Assembly: GCA_016125495.1 (NCBI GenBank)
Contig: WGLQ01000007.1
Location: 62,001-126,000 of the forward strand
DNA from: Hyphomicrobiales bacterium
GTDB taxonomy: Bacteria; Pseudomonadota; Alphaproteobacteria; Rhizobiales; RI-29
Length of the DNA: 64,000 bases
Direction of reading: 5' to 3'
In this document: positions 10,294 to 18,947 of the stretch, piece by piece
How positions within the stretch are numbered: the first letter of the stretch is position 1
Layout: the number at the start of each line of letters is the position of its first letter
Translations under genes and position numbers: made by a program
Notes under the pieces: model-generated
The model's database searches: none
The model's input: the letters and a program-made list of their open reading frames with translations, nothing else
Told to the model about the DNA's origin: nothing

Positions 10294-10527
10294 TCATCCC
10301 TCCAAGCGTTCCTCAGAGCGGATCCGCTCGGACAGGAGGTAGGCCTCGCGGAGCTGGGCTGCGACCTCGCTCTCGCCATGCCGCTTGGCAAGGTGATGGA
10401 GCTCACGGATCATGTCCGCCAGATAGGCGAGCGCATCCGCTCGCGATGGAATTGGCATTGCCTCCGCCTCGACTTCGCACGCATCCTGGCGCGCTCGCAT
10501 GTCTGCGGCCTCTGCTCCACCCGTCAT
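10294..10527 (-). CDS. Small conserved-type protein of unknown function
   Basis: A 77-residue acidic, helical protein without signal or membrane segments. The core DALAYLADMIRELHHLAKRH resembles small uncharacterised alphaproteobacterial proteins that I recall only by pattern, so no function is assigned. ATG 10527 (MTGGAEAADMR) is preceded by a GGGGGC stretch suitable for ribosome binding; a longer version starting at 10590 would run into AT-rich sequence that looks regulatory. The gene lies tail to tail with dprA, 17 bases apart, and divergently from topA. Confidence 0.6.
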   Translation of the reverse strand: MTGGAEAADMRARQDACEVEAEAMPIPSRADALAYLADMIRELHHLAKRHGESEVAAQLREAYLLSERIRSEERLEG

Positions 10528-10852
10528 TGGCGCCCCCGTTCGCCGTTGCCCATAGATTATGCTCGCATAAATTGAGCTCTTGTAGATCATTTGTACGCAT
10601 AAGTTGCACTCAACTCAACCCGCTTTCGCCCGATCACACACAGGCCCATCAGCGACAGAGTTTGACAGCGCCGGGTCGCTTGCCCATGTTCCCTCGCGCC
10701 ACACGCAGGGTTCGGGGGTTGGCGCGCGGTCGGCTGTCGGCAAGGCAGGCCGGACGCGGGGCGAGGCGAGGCGCGCGGCGCCACTTCATCCCAGTTCGAA
10801 CGGATCGGGCCATCCGCGTGTTTCACGCGACAGCACTCCAGAGCAGGCACGC
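10528..10852. promoter_or_regulatory. Divergent intergenic region upstream of topA, with an AT-rich inverted repeat
   Basis: This 325-base region separates the small minus-strand gene from topA and is AT-rich near 10550-10620, unlike its surroundings. TTATGC (10557-10562) and GCATAA (10565-10570) form an inverted repeat with a two-base spacer, and a third GCATAA lies at 10597-10602, suggesting an operator. A TTGACA box at 10662-10667 could be the -35 element of the topA promoter, although the matching -10 (CATGTT, 17 bases on) is poor. No coding region is convincing here. Confidence 0.4.
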
Positions 10853-13663
10853 ATGCAGGTTGTGATTGTGGAATCCGCCGCCAAGGCGAAGTCGATCAAC
10901 AAATACCTCGGACCCGGCTACAAGGTGCTGGCCTCCTTCGGGCATGTCCGCGACCTGCCGGCCAAGGACGGCTCGGTGCTGCCCGACAACGACTTCTCGA
11001 TGGAGTGGGAAGCCGATCCCAAGGCGACCAAGATCCTCGCCGAAATCGTCAAGGCCGTGCGCGACGCCGACAAGCTGATCCTCGCCACCGACCCCGACCG
11101 CGAGGGCGAGGCGATCTCCTGGCACATCCTCGAGGTTCTCGAGAAGCGCCGCGCGCTCAAGGGCATCCCTGTCGAGCGTGTCGCCTTCAACGCCGTCACC
11201 AAGCAGGCGGTGACGGAAGCCATGAAGCACCCGCGCGAGATCGACACGCCCCTCGTTTCGGCCTATCTGGCGCGGCGCGCGCTCGACTACCTCGTCGGCT
11301 TCACCTTGAGCCCCGTGCTCTGGCGCAAGCTGCCGGGCTCGCGCTCGGCCGGCCGTGTGCAGTCGGTGGCGCTGCGCCTCGTGTGCGACCGCGAAGCCGA
11401 GATCGAGGCATTCCGAACCGACGAATACTGGACCATCGAGGCGCTGCTGCGCACGGCCAAGGGTGAGGAGGTCAAGGCCCGCCTCACCGCCATCGCCGGC
11501 ACCACTCTGAAGAAGCTGGACATCAAGGACGAGGCGAGCGCCCTCGCGATCAAGGCGGCCATCGAGCGCGGCAACTTCACGGTCACCAGCGTCGAACGCA
11601 AGGCGACCAAGCGCAACCCCTATCCACCCTTCACCACATCGACCCTGCAAATGGACGCGAGCCGCAAGCTCGGCTTTTCCGCCAAGCAGACCATGGGTGT
11701 CGCCCAGCGCCTCTATGAAGGTGTCGACGTCGGCGGCGATGCCCCGGTCGGCCTCATCACCTACATGCGAACCGACGGCGTGCAGATCGTGCCGGAAGCG
11801 GTCGGCCAGATTCGCGACGTCATCTCCGCCGAATACGGCCGCAATTATACTCCCTTTTCTCGTGAGTACAAATCCAAGGCAAAGAACGCCCAGGAGGCGC
11901 ACGAGGCGATCCGCCCGACCGACCCCTCCCGCAGGCCCCAGGACGTCGCGCGCTACCTCGAAAAGGACCAGGCCGCCCTCTACGAACTGATCTGGAAGCG
12001 CACCATCGCCAGCCAGATGGCCCCCGCCGACATCGAGCAGACCACGGTCGGAATCGACGTCACCGGACGTGACGGCAAGCTCTACGGACTGCGCGCGACC
12101 GGCTCGGTCATCGTGTTCGACGGTTTCCTCAGGGTCTATGAGGAAGGCCGCGACGACCGCCAGCGCCAGATCGAAAAGGGCAAGGCGGACGAGGAAGCGG
12201 ACGGCGACGAAGGAGCTGCCCGGCGCCTGCCGGCGCTCGCCAAGGGCGAGACGCTGAAGGACGACGTCATCTCGGCCGACCAGCATTTCACCCAGCCGCC
12301 ACCGCGCTACACCGAGGCGACCCTGGTCAAGCGGATGGAGGAACTCGGCATCGGCCGGCCATCGACCTATGCCTCGACCATGGCGACCCTCGTCGATCGC
12401 GACTACGTGCGCATCGACAGGAAGCGCCTCGTGCCGGAGGACAAGGGGCGCCTGGTGACGGCGTTCCTCAAGAGCTTCTTTACGCGCTATGTCGAGTACG
12501 ACTTCACGGCCGGCCTCGAGGAAAAGCTCGACCTCATCTCCGACGACAAGCTGGCCTGGAAGGACGTGCTGCGCGAGTTCTGGAGCGAATTCACGGCAAC
12601 CGTCGAGGGCACCCGCGAACTGCGCGTCACCGACGTCCTCGAGGCGCTCAACGAGATCCTCGGGCCGCACGTCTTTCCCGAAAAGAGCGACGGCGGTGAT
12701 CCGCGTAAGTGCCCGACCTGTGACGACGGCCGCCTCAGCCTGAAGATCGGGCGCTTCGGTGCGTTCATCGGCTGCTCGAACTATCCCGATTGCCGATTCA
12801 CCCGCCAGTTCAGCCAGAGCGACGAGGAGGCGACCCAGGCCCAGGCGGGCGCCAACCGCCTGCTCGGCCAGGACCCCGAGACGGGCCTCGACGTGACCGT
12901 GCGGAGCGGACGGTTCGGCCACTACATCCAGCTCGGCGAGCCCGAAACCGGCGAGCGACCCAAGCGTGCCTCCATACCGAAGGGCACCGATGCGGGTGAA
13001 CTCACGCTCGAGCGCGCCCTCGCCCTCCTCTCGCTGCCGCGCCTCGTCGGCCCGCACCCGGAAACCGCTCAGCCGATCGTCGCCGGCTACGGCCGCTACG
13101 GCCCCTTCGTCGAGTGCGCGGGCAAATACGCCAATCTCGACAGCCCCGAGGAGGTCTTCACCGTCGGCCTCAACCGTGCCGTGACACTGCTGGCCGAAAA
13201 GGCGGCGTCCGGCGGCAGGCGCGGAAGCTCGGCCGCGGCGCTGCGCGATCTCGGCGAGCATCCGGCCGACGGCGGCAAGGTCGAGATCATGAACGGTCGC
13301 TACGGCCCCTATGTGCGGCATGGCAAGGTCAATGCGACCATCCCGCGCGGCAAGGACCCGGCCGCACTCACGATGGAGGAAGCCGTCGTCCTCATCGCCG
13401 AGCGCGCCGCCAAGACCGCCAGTGGTTCGAGCGGCGCCAAGAAGCCCGCCAAGGCGGCGAAGGCGGGTGGCAAGGCGGCCAAGAGCGACACCAAGGGTGC
13501 CGATGCCACCGGGACAACCGGCGATGGCGGGAATGCGAACGCCGCCACCAAACCGAAGCGCGGCGGCAAGGCGACCGCCGGCAAGGCCCCGGCCGGAAAA
13601 TCGACCGCCGGCGGCAAATCCGCGACCAAACGCGCCGCCAAAAATCCGGCGGACCCCGCCTAG
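10853..13663 (+). CDS. topA: DNA topoisomerase I (type IA)
   Basis: Relaxes negatively supercoiled DNA. The 936-residue protein begins with the TOPRIM domain (VVIVESAAKAKSINKYLG; DPDREGEAISWHI), then the strand-passage domains with active-site Tyr in ITYMRTDG near residue 304. E. coli has Ser after YMRTD; here it is Gly. One zinc-ribbon-like unit (CPTC then CSNYPDC, about residues 620-645) is followed by three Toprim_C-type repeats (GRFGHYIQLG, GRYGPFVEC, GRYGPYVRHG) and a Lys/Ala-rich tail of about 75 residues, typical of GC-rich alphaproteobacteria. ATG 10853 places VVIVES at the normal N-terminal position. Confidence 0.97.
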   Translation: MQVVIVESAAKAKSINKYLGPGYKVLASFGHVRDLPAKDGSVLPDNDFSMEWEADPKATKILAEIVKAVRDADKLILATDPDREGEAISWHILEVLEKRRALKGIPVERVAFNAVTKQAVTEAMKHPREIDTPLVSAYLARRALDYLVGFTLSPVLWRKLPGSRSAGRVQSVALRLVCDREAEIEAFRTDEYWTIEALLRTAKGEEVKARLTAIAGTTLKKLDIKDEASALAIKAAIERGNFTVTSVERKATKRNPYPPFTTSTLQMDASRKLGFSAKQTMGVAQRLYEGVDVGGDAPVGLITYMRTDGVQIVPEAVGQIRDVISAEYGRNYTPFSREYKSKAKNAQEAHEAIRPTDPSRRPQDVARYLEKDQAALYELIWKRTIASQMAPADIEQTTVGIDVTGRDGKLYGLRATGSVIVFDGFLRVYEEGRDDRQRQIEKGKADEEADGDEGAARRLPALAKGETLKDDVISADQHFTQPPPRYTEATLVKRMEELGIGRPSTYASTMATLVDRDYVRIDRKRLVPEDKGRLVTAFLKSFFTRYVEYDFTAGLEEKLDLISDDKLAWKDVLREFWSEFTATVEGTRELRVTDVLEALNEILGPHVFPEKSDGGDPRKCPTCDDGRLSLKIGRFGAFIGCSNYPDCRFTRQFSQSDEEATQAQAGANRLLGQDPETGLDVTVRSGRFGHYIQLGEPETGERPKRASIPKGTDAGELTLERALALLSLPRLVGPHPETAQPIVAGYGRYGPFVECAGKYANLDSPEEVFTVGLNRAVTLLAEKAASGGRRGSSAAALRDLGEHPADGGKVEIMNGRYGPYVRHGKVNATIPRGKDPAALTMEEAVVLIAERAAKTASGSSGAKKPAKAAKAGGKAAKSDTKGADATGTTGDGGNANAATKPKRGGKATAGKAPAGKSTAGGKSATKRAAKNPADPA

Positions 13664-13730
13664 GCTGTCGTCGAGTGGGTCGCGGTCCCGGCCACGATCC
13701 CCCTCGACGGTCCGAGCGCGGGCACGACAC

Positions 13731-16262
13731 ATGTCCCGAGATGGAGCACCGGCCGGCGCTCCATCCAACGAGCACGGAGCCCCATTGGCCAAGCGTCCGA
13801 CAGTCAAGGGTGGTGGCAAGCCAGCGCGGGCCGGCGAATTGCCGAGCCGCGATGCGATCCTCGAATACATCCGGGGCGCTCCCGGCAAGGTCGGCAAGCG
13901 TGAGATCGCGCGCGCCTTCGGCCTCACGGGCGACAAGCGAACCGCCTTGAAGGAATTGCTGCGCGAGATGGCGCGCGACGGCCTCATCGCCGGCAACCGG
14001 CGGCGCCTTCGCCGACCGGGCAGGCTGGCGCCGGTCGGCGTAATCGAGGTGATCGGCCGCGACCGCGATGGCGAACTGATCGCCGTGCCGGCGGAATGGC
14101 CCCCAGAGGATGGCCCTGCCCCCCGCATCCTGGTCGAGGCCGATTCGGGGCGCGGCGGCAGGAGCACGCGGGGTGCGGCGCCCGAGGTGATAGGTGTCGG
14201 CGACCGGGTCCTGGCGCGCCTCGAGCCGATCGCACGGGCCGGCAGCGAGACCGACGGCGACGGTCCGGGCGATAGCGACGACGAGGATGTGGACGACGGG
14301 GATGATGACGCCGATCTCGGGCCGGACGAGGCGGCCGCCGGCCCCGACGAAGCCGGAGCGACCGACGGGCCCGAGCCCCCGTCCTATGTCGCGCACCCGA
14401 TCAAGCGTCTCCAGCGCCTCGACCGGCGCCTCCTCGGCATCTTTCGCGCCAACGCGCGCGGTGGCGAGATCATGCCCGTCGACCGCAAGCAGCTCCGCAC
14501 GTGGCCGGTTGAACGTGGCGATACCGCAGGGGCCAGCGACGGCGACCTCGTGCGCTTCACGATCGGCGCCCGCACACGCGGCGGCTACGAACGTGCCCGG
14601 ATCGCCGAGACCCTCGGCAACCCCGAGGCGCAGCAGCAGGTCAGCCTCATCGCCATCCACGCCCACGGCATTCCGGAGGATTTTCCCGCCCCCGCGTTCG
14701 CCGAACTCGAGCGCCTGCCGAAGATCACGCCCAAGGGCCGCGAGGATCTGACCGCACTGCCGCTGATCACCATCGATCCGCCGGACGCGCGCGATCATGA
14801 CGACGCCGTCTGGGCAGGGCCGGACCCCGACCCCGCCAACCCCGACGGGCACATCGTCGTCGTTGCCATCGCCGACGTCGCCTTTTACGTCCGTCCCGGC
14901 TCGCGGCTCGACCGCGCCGCACTGCTGCGCGGCAACTCGGTCTATTTCCCGGACCGGGTCGTGCCCATGCTCCCCGAACTCATATCCAACGACCTCTGCT
15001 CGCTGCGCGAGGGCGAATTGCGCCCGTGCCTTGCCGTACGCATGGTGTTCGATGCGCGCGGGCGCAAGCGTAGCCACCACTTCACGCGCGCCCTCATGCG
15101 CTCGGCCGCCAAGCTCGCCTACGCCGAGGCCCAGGCCGCGATCGACGGCGGTCCTGCCGCGCGCCACGCCGGTCCGATGCTCGAAACCGTGCTGCGCCCG
15201 CTCTGGGCCGCCTACCGCACCATCGCCCGGGCACGCGACCAACGTGCGCCGCTCGACCTCTCGCTTCCCGAACGGCGCATCGTGATCGGACCGGACGGCC
15301 GCGTCGCCGCCGTCGTCACACCGGAGCGGCTCGAGGCGCACCGCCTCATCGAGGAGTTCATGATCCAGGCGAACGTCGCCGCCGCCGAGGCACTCGAGGC
15401 CCGCCGTCTGCCGCTCGTCTACCGGGCCCACGATGCGCCTTCCAAGGAAAAGCTCCTCGCACTGCAGGATTTCCTCGCAACGCTCGACATCTCGCTACCG
15501 AAAGGTGCCGAGTTGCGCCCCTCGGACTTCAACCGCGTTCTCGCCACCGTCGCCGGCCGCGAGGTCGAGCAACTGGTCAACGAGGTCGTGCTGCGGGCCC
15601 AGAGCCAGGCTGAATATTCCGCTCGCAACTACGGTCACTTCGGCCTCAACCTCGCCCGCTACGCGCACTTCACCTCGCCGATCCGCCGCTATGCGGACCT
15701 CATCGTGCACCGTGGCCTCATCCGCGCACTCGGCCTCGTGGCAGACGGCGACGGCTTGACGGACGAGGAGATCGAGCAGCTCGACGAAATTGCCGCCACG
15801 ACTTCGCAGACCGAGCGCCGTGCCATGGCCGCCGAGCGCGAAACGGCGGACCGGCTGATCGCCGCATTTCTCGCCGATCGGGTCGGCGCCACATTCCAGG
15901 CGCGCATTTCGGGTCTCTCGCGCAGCGGCCTCTTCGTGCGCCTGACGGAAACCGGCGCCGACGGCTTCGTGCCCGGCTCGAGCCTCATGGGCGACTTCTA
16001 CCGTCACGACGAGGAGCATCAGGCGCTTGTCGGCGACCGCTCGAATCTGGCCTATCGGCTCGGTGATACGGTCGAGGTCAAGCTCGTCGAGGCGATCGCC
16101 AGTGCCGGTGCCCTGCGCTTCGAGATCCTGAGCGAACCGAAGCCCTTCTCGGGGCGCGGCTTGACCGGCAAGCGGCGCGGCGCCGGCCATGCGGGTCGTC
16201 AGCGCCCGGGCCGCACGCGGTCACGCCCACCCGCCGGACGCTCCAGCCGTCGCGCAAGATAG
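13731..16262 (+). CDS. rnr: Ribonuclease R
   Basis: Processive 3'-5' exoribonuclease that degrades structured RNA. The 843-residue protein has an N-terminal winged helix (about residues 40-90), cold-shock-like segments, the RNB catalytic domain with IDPPDARDHDDAVW near residue 348 (the metal-binding Asp cluster), and a C-terminal S1 domain near 710-800, ending in an Arg-rich tail. A highly acidic, low-complexity insert occupies about residues 170-220, between the N-terminal domains and the core. Start is uncertain: ATG 13731 is used, but TTG 13785, with GGAG upstream and reading MAKRPTVKG, also fits. It lies 67 bases after topA, on the same strand. Confidence 0.95.
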   Translation: MSRDGAPAGAPSNEHGAPLAKRPTVKGGGKPARAGELPSRDAILEYIRGAPGKVGKREIARAFGLTGDKRTALKELLREMARDGLIAGNRRRLRRPGRLAPVGVIEVIGRDRDGELIAVPAEWPPEDGPAPRILVEADSGRGGRSTRGAAPEVIGVGDRVLARLEPIARAGSETDGDGPGDSDDEDVDDGDDDADLGPDEAAAGPDEAGATDGPEPPSYVAHPIKRLQRLDRRLLGIFRANARGGEIMPVDRKQLRTWPVERGDTAGASDGDLVRFTIGARTRGGYERARIAETLGNPEAQQQVSLIAIHAHGIPEDFPAPAFAELERLPKITPKGREDLTALPLITIDPPDARDHDDAVWAGPDPDPANPDGHIVVVAIADVAFYVRPGSRLDRAALLRGNSVYFPDRVVPMLPELISNDLCSLREGELRPCLAVRMVFDARGRKRSHHFTRALMRSAAKLAYAEAQAAIDGGPAARHAGPMLETVLRPLWAAYRTIARARDQRAPLDLSLPERRIVIGPDGRVAAVVTPERLEAHRLIEEFMIQANVAAAEALEARRLPLVYRAHDAPSKEKLLALQDFLATLDISLPKGAELRPSDFNRVLATVAGREVEQLVNEVVLRAQSQAEYSARNYGHFGLNLARYAHFTSPIRRYADLIVHRGLIRALGLVADGDGLTDEEIEQLDEIAATTSQTERRAMAAERETADRLIAAFLADRVGATFQARISGLSRSGLFVRLTETGADGFVPGSSLMGDFYRHDEEHQALVGDRSNLAYRLGDTVEVKLVEAIASAGALRFEILSEPKPFSGRGLTGKRRGAGHAGRQRPGRTRSRPPAGRSSRRAR

Positions 16263-16397
16263 GGGGCGGCCATGCGCGCCGACCGGTTGCATCGGCTCGA
16301 TCGGCGCGGCAAGTGTTGAGCGAATGGGCGGGCCGACAGATATACCGGGCGCCAGGCACATGAAGGGCCACGCGCCGGCCCAGAGGAGAGACAGAGC

Positions 16398-16862
16398 ATG
16401 GTGGTCAGGATCGAGGGCGTCGCGAACCATCCCGTGCTGCCGGAGCGCGCGGTTCTGCCCGCCATACTCGACGGCGCCCGGGGTCGCTGTCCGGCATGCC
16501 ACGGGCCGGGAATGTTCGCCGGCTACCTGCGCATCGCCGACCACTGCACGAAATGCGGCGAGGCTCTCCACCATCACCGTGCCGACGATGCACCGCCCTA
16601 TTTCACGATCTTCATCGTCGGCCACATCATCGTCGGGCTGGTCCTGTCCGTCGAGGTCGCATTCGGCCCGCCGCTCTGGCTGCACGCGCTGATCTGGGGG
16701 CCGTTGACACTCGGGCTCGCACTCGCCGTTCTGCCACCCGTCAAGGGGGCCCTCGTCGCGCTGCAATGGGCGCTCCGCATGCATGGCTTCGGCGGCGTGG
16801 ACGCCGAACGCGATCCCCATATGGACACCGACAGGCTGACGCTGAAGGACAACCATGGCTGA
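16398..16862 (+). CDS. DUF983 membrane protein
   Basis: A 154-residue protein of the DUF983 family, function unknown. Two CxxC pairs (CPAC near residue 32, CTKC near 49) look like a small zinc ribbon before two membrane helices (about residues 70-90 and 93-115). A His-rich link (ALHHHRADDAPPY) precedes the first helix. GAGGAGAGAC lies upstream of ATG 16398. Its last eight bases overlap the start of the NUDIX gene, so the two are coupled, as part of the rnr-to-rpmG run. Confidence 0.9.
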   Translation: MVVRIEGVANHPVLPERAVLPAILDGARGRCPACHGPGMFAGYLRIADHCTKCGEALHHHRADDAPPYFTIFIVGHIIVGLVLSVEVAFGPPLWLHALIWGPLTLGLALAVLPPVKGALVALQWALRMHGFGGVDAERDPHMDTDRLTLKDNHG

Positions 16863-17598
16863 GCACCCAACCGAGGTCGAGGAGGCGGCCGGCGCGGCGC
16901 GCAGGCCACTGAAACCGGTCGACGCGGCCAGCCTGCTCATCGTCGATCGCAGCGATGGCGTCCCCCGCGTCCTGCTCGGTCGCCGCAATCCGAGGCAGGC
17001 CTTCGTTCCCAACAAATACGTTTTTCCCGGAGGGCGTGTGGAGTCCTGCGATCAGCGGATTGCCCCGGTCGACGACGTGCCGGCCACTGACGTGCCGCGC
17101 CTGCTGCACGACATGAAGGGCCGGCCGAGCGAACGGCGCGCGCGTGCCCTGGCCCTTGCCGCGGTCCGCGAGACCTTCGAGGAGACCGGCGTCGCGGTTG
17201 GCCTTGCGGCGGGCACCGTCTCGGACCGCGATGCGAGCGACGAACGCTGGCACCGATTTCTATCGGCAGGCGTCGCCCCCTCGCTCGCTGGGCTTCGCTT
17301 CGTTGCGCGCGCCATCACCCCGCCGGGCCGCACGCGGCGCTACGACACCCGCTTCTTCCTGATCGATGCCTCATGGATCGTGGCCAATTCGCAGATCACC
17401 GACGGCGAATTCACGCAAGTTGCCTGGGTGACGTTCGACGAGGCCCGTGATCTCGACCTTCACGCCATGACGCGCACGGTCCTGGCCGATGCCGCCGAGC
17501 GGCTCAATCTGCGGCCCGAAAGCGCCGGCGCGGCTCCCGTCCCCTACTATTACTCGCGCAATGGCCGCTTCCGCCGCGAACTCATCGACGCCAGCTAG
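16855..17598 (+). CDS. NUDIX hydrolase (NUDT19-like)
   Basis: Hydrolase of the NUDIX superfamily, acting on a nucleoside diphosphate linked to another group, perhaps an acyl-CoA diphosphatase. The NUDIX signature is seen as AAVRETFEETGV near residue 106. The preceding glycine part is split by an insertion of about 40 residues after FPGGRVES, the layout seen in NUDT19-type enzymes. An Ala/Glu-rich N-terminus of about 25 residues leads into the fold. Its start overlaps the DUF983 gene by eight bases. A separate promoter for rpmG begins just after its stop. Confidence 0.87.
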   Translation: MAEHPTEVEEAAGAARRPLKPVDAASLLIVDRSDGVPRVLLGRRNPRQAFVPNKYVFPGGRVESCDQRIAPVDDVPATDVPRLLHDMKGRPSERRARALALAAVRETFEETGVAVGLAAGTVSDRDASDERWHRFLSAGVAPSLAGLRFVARAITPPGRTRRYDTRFFLIDASWIVANSQITDGEFTQVAWVTFDEARDLDLHAMTRTVLADAAERLNLRPESAGAAPVPYYYSRNGRFRRELIDAS

Positions 17599-17601
17599 AT
17601 C

Positions 17602-17631
17602 TTGACAGAACACCCGCCCAGCGCGTTTATC
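17602..17631 (+). promoter_or_regulatory. Predicted sigma-70-type promoter of rpmG
   Basis: TTGACA at 17602-17607 is followed 18 bases later by TTTATC (17626-17631); GTTTAT at 17 bases is an alternative -10. The site lies four bases after the NUDIX stop codon and gives rpmG, which starts at 17708, a leader of about 70 bases. A strong separate promoter is expected for a ribosomal protein gene at the end of an operon. Based on consensus match only. Confidence 0.55.
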
Positions 17632-17707
17632 GCGCATCGACCGGCATTTGCGCGCCGCCCCCGTGGACCGGCGGAGCGGCGCGTGTCCGAACCAGGGATT
17701 TCCAACG

Positions 17708-17875
17708 ATGGCCAAGCCCACCACCCAGAAGATCCGGCTGAACAGCACGGCGGGAACCGGCTATTTCTACGTCACCAAGAAGAACGTCCGCACGATGACG
17801 GAAAAGATGACCGTGCGGAAATACGACCCGGTGGCCAAGACGCACGTCGAGTTCAAGGAAGGCAAAATCAAGTAG
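17708..17875 (+). CDS. rpmG: 50S ribosomal protein L33
   Basis: The 55-residue protein reads [20 protein letters not shown] at the start and ends in FKEGKIK, full length for bacterial L33 and closely matching alphaproteobacterial forms. It is the zinc-independent type, with no CxxC pairs. It has its own predicted promoter at 17602-17631. It faces the pleD gene across an unusually long gene-free stretch. Start and length are not in doubt. Confidence 0.98.
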   Translation: MAKPTTQKIRLNSTAGTGYFYVTKKNVRTMTEKMTVRKYDPVAKTHVEFKEGKIK

Positions 17876-18925
17876 CCAGCGGCCTCCGAGAGGCGCAGGC
17901 CGGCCCCCCCTTGCGATCTTCGATCGAGACGTCGTGCGACAGCCCGCCACCGGCCCTGTTCGAGCGATGCAATGCGATGAGCATGGTATTCGGGGGCTCG
18001 GCACGCGGCATGTGGCGCCGCGACGAATGTTGTATGCGCAATGCTGGTGCAGCACCTGGCTACCGCGAACCGAGGCCGACACGTCTTGCGAGACACGGCC
18101 CGTTCGGCAAATCTACTCCGCTGCGGCTTCAGTCCAACGGCTTGCGCTCCGATCGATCCGCAATCGGAGCGACGCACGCGCAAGAGCACCTCGCGCGAAT
18201 GCACTGTCGGCGAGCACGGCAGAGAGCCTGATGGCTCGCGGCGGCTGAATTGGGACGATAGAGCATGTTCGATAGGTTGGATACCGGTGGCCACGGAACC
18301 AGCCATCGCCCGGCTTTCCTCCGAGCGTCCGACAGGTCCCGCAGCTCCGGCAGCGGGGTGTGACCGATATAGCCACGAGACCTGTCGGCCCAAGCCGTAC
18401 CAAAGAGGGCCTTCGGTGTATCGGCTCGGATCTGCACCAGCACGGCCGTTCAAGGAGGCCTTCACGCCGTATTCGGTGCAGCTCTCGCCCCTTGTTACCC
18501 GGGAGATGCGGCGGACCCGGGATCTCGGGGCAAGCTCTCCAATTCAAATGGTGCCCGCATGCACCTTAGCCATCTTTAGTTCTGAACCTACAACTCTTGC
18601 AAGAGCGAAGTTGGCTGTCGCAGCCCGATTGGCACTCTCTCGTTGATCAACCCTAACTTCCGTCGCCTATGAGATAAGCCCTGATCAGCGGCCGTTTCAT
18701 GGTGCATCTGCGACCCGTCCAAGGTCATTTGTCGACGAATGCGCCATACAATAGGCACCGCCGCGCACCCACCCAGGGTTGCAATTCGTTGACAAAGTTT
18801 GCTTTTTGGCGTCGTTCAACCGTCGTCCGACGGACTTGCGGGAAACCGGTAGGCAAGGCGCAACGACCCGCGCAAAGCCGATACCGCCGTAAGCGTGGAG
18901 CGCGACCAACCGTTGCCGTCGGGCT
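17876..18925. other. 1-kb stretch without a convincing gene, between rpmG and pleD
   Basis: Both strands hold open frames of up to about 200 codons, but they give low-complexity or Arg/Ser/Pro-rich translations, lack ribosome binding sites and overlap one another, so I call none. Base composition is more AT-rich than its flanks around 18560-18830. Short inverted repeats are present, for example GCCTC/GAGGC at 17882-17894 just after rpmG, and TTGACA at 18789-18794 without a good -10 partner. No tRNA, SRP RNA, tmRNA or RNase P signature was seen. It may hold a small RNA, decayed genes or nothing. Confidence 0.5.
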
Positions 18926-18947
18926 TCAGGCCGCCTTGACGGCAACG
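18911..18947 (-). terminator. Inverted repeat over the pleD stop, possible terminator
   Basis: CGTTGCCGTC (18911-18920) and GACGGCAACG (18938-18947) form a perfect 10-bp stem with a 17-base loop; the pleD stop codon lies inside the loop. No U-tract follows on the minus strand, so it may instead protect the mRNA 3' end or slow ribosomes. Confidence 0.4.

Noticed and set aside
10823-14167. Long minus-strand frame opposite topA and rnr
   Set aside because: Both plus-strand genes are unmistakable; the opposite translation has no recognisable domain.
18300-18345. GGAGGAAAGCCGGGC on the minus strand, similar to the RNase P RNA core
   Set aside because: The match to the consensus is imperfect and the second conserved element (ACAGAAA) is absent nearby.
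18129-18443. A minus-strand frame in the same gap, containing a stretch that looks almost protein-like
   Set aside because: No start signal, no family match, and the second half degenerates into Arg/Cys/Ala noise.
18041-18646. A 201-codon plus-strand frame in the rpmG-pleD gap
   Set aside because: No ribosome binding site, low-complexity composition, overlapped by equally open frames on the other strand.
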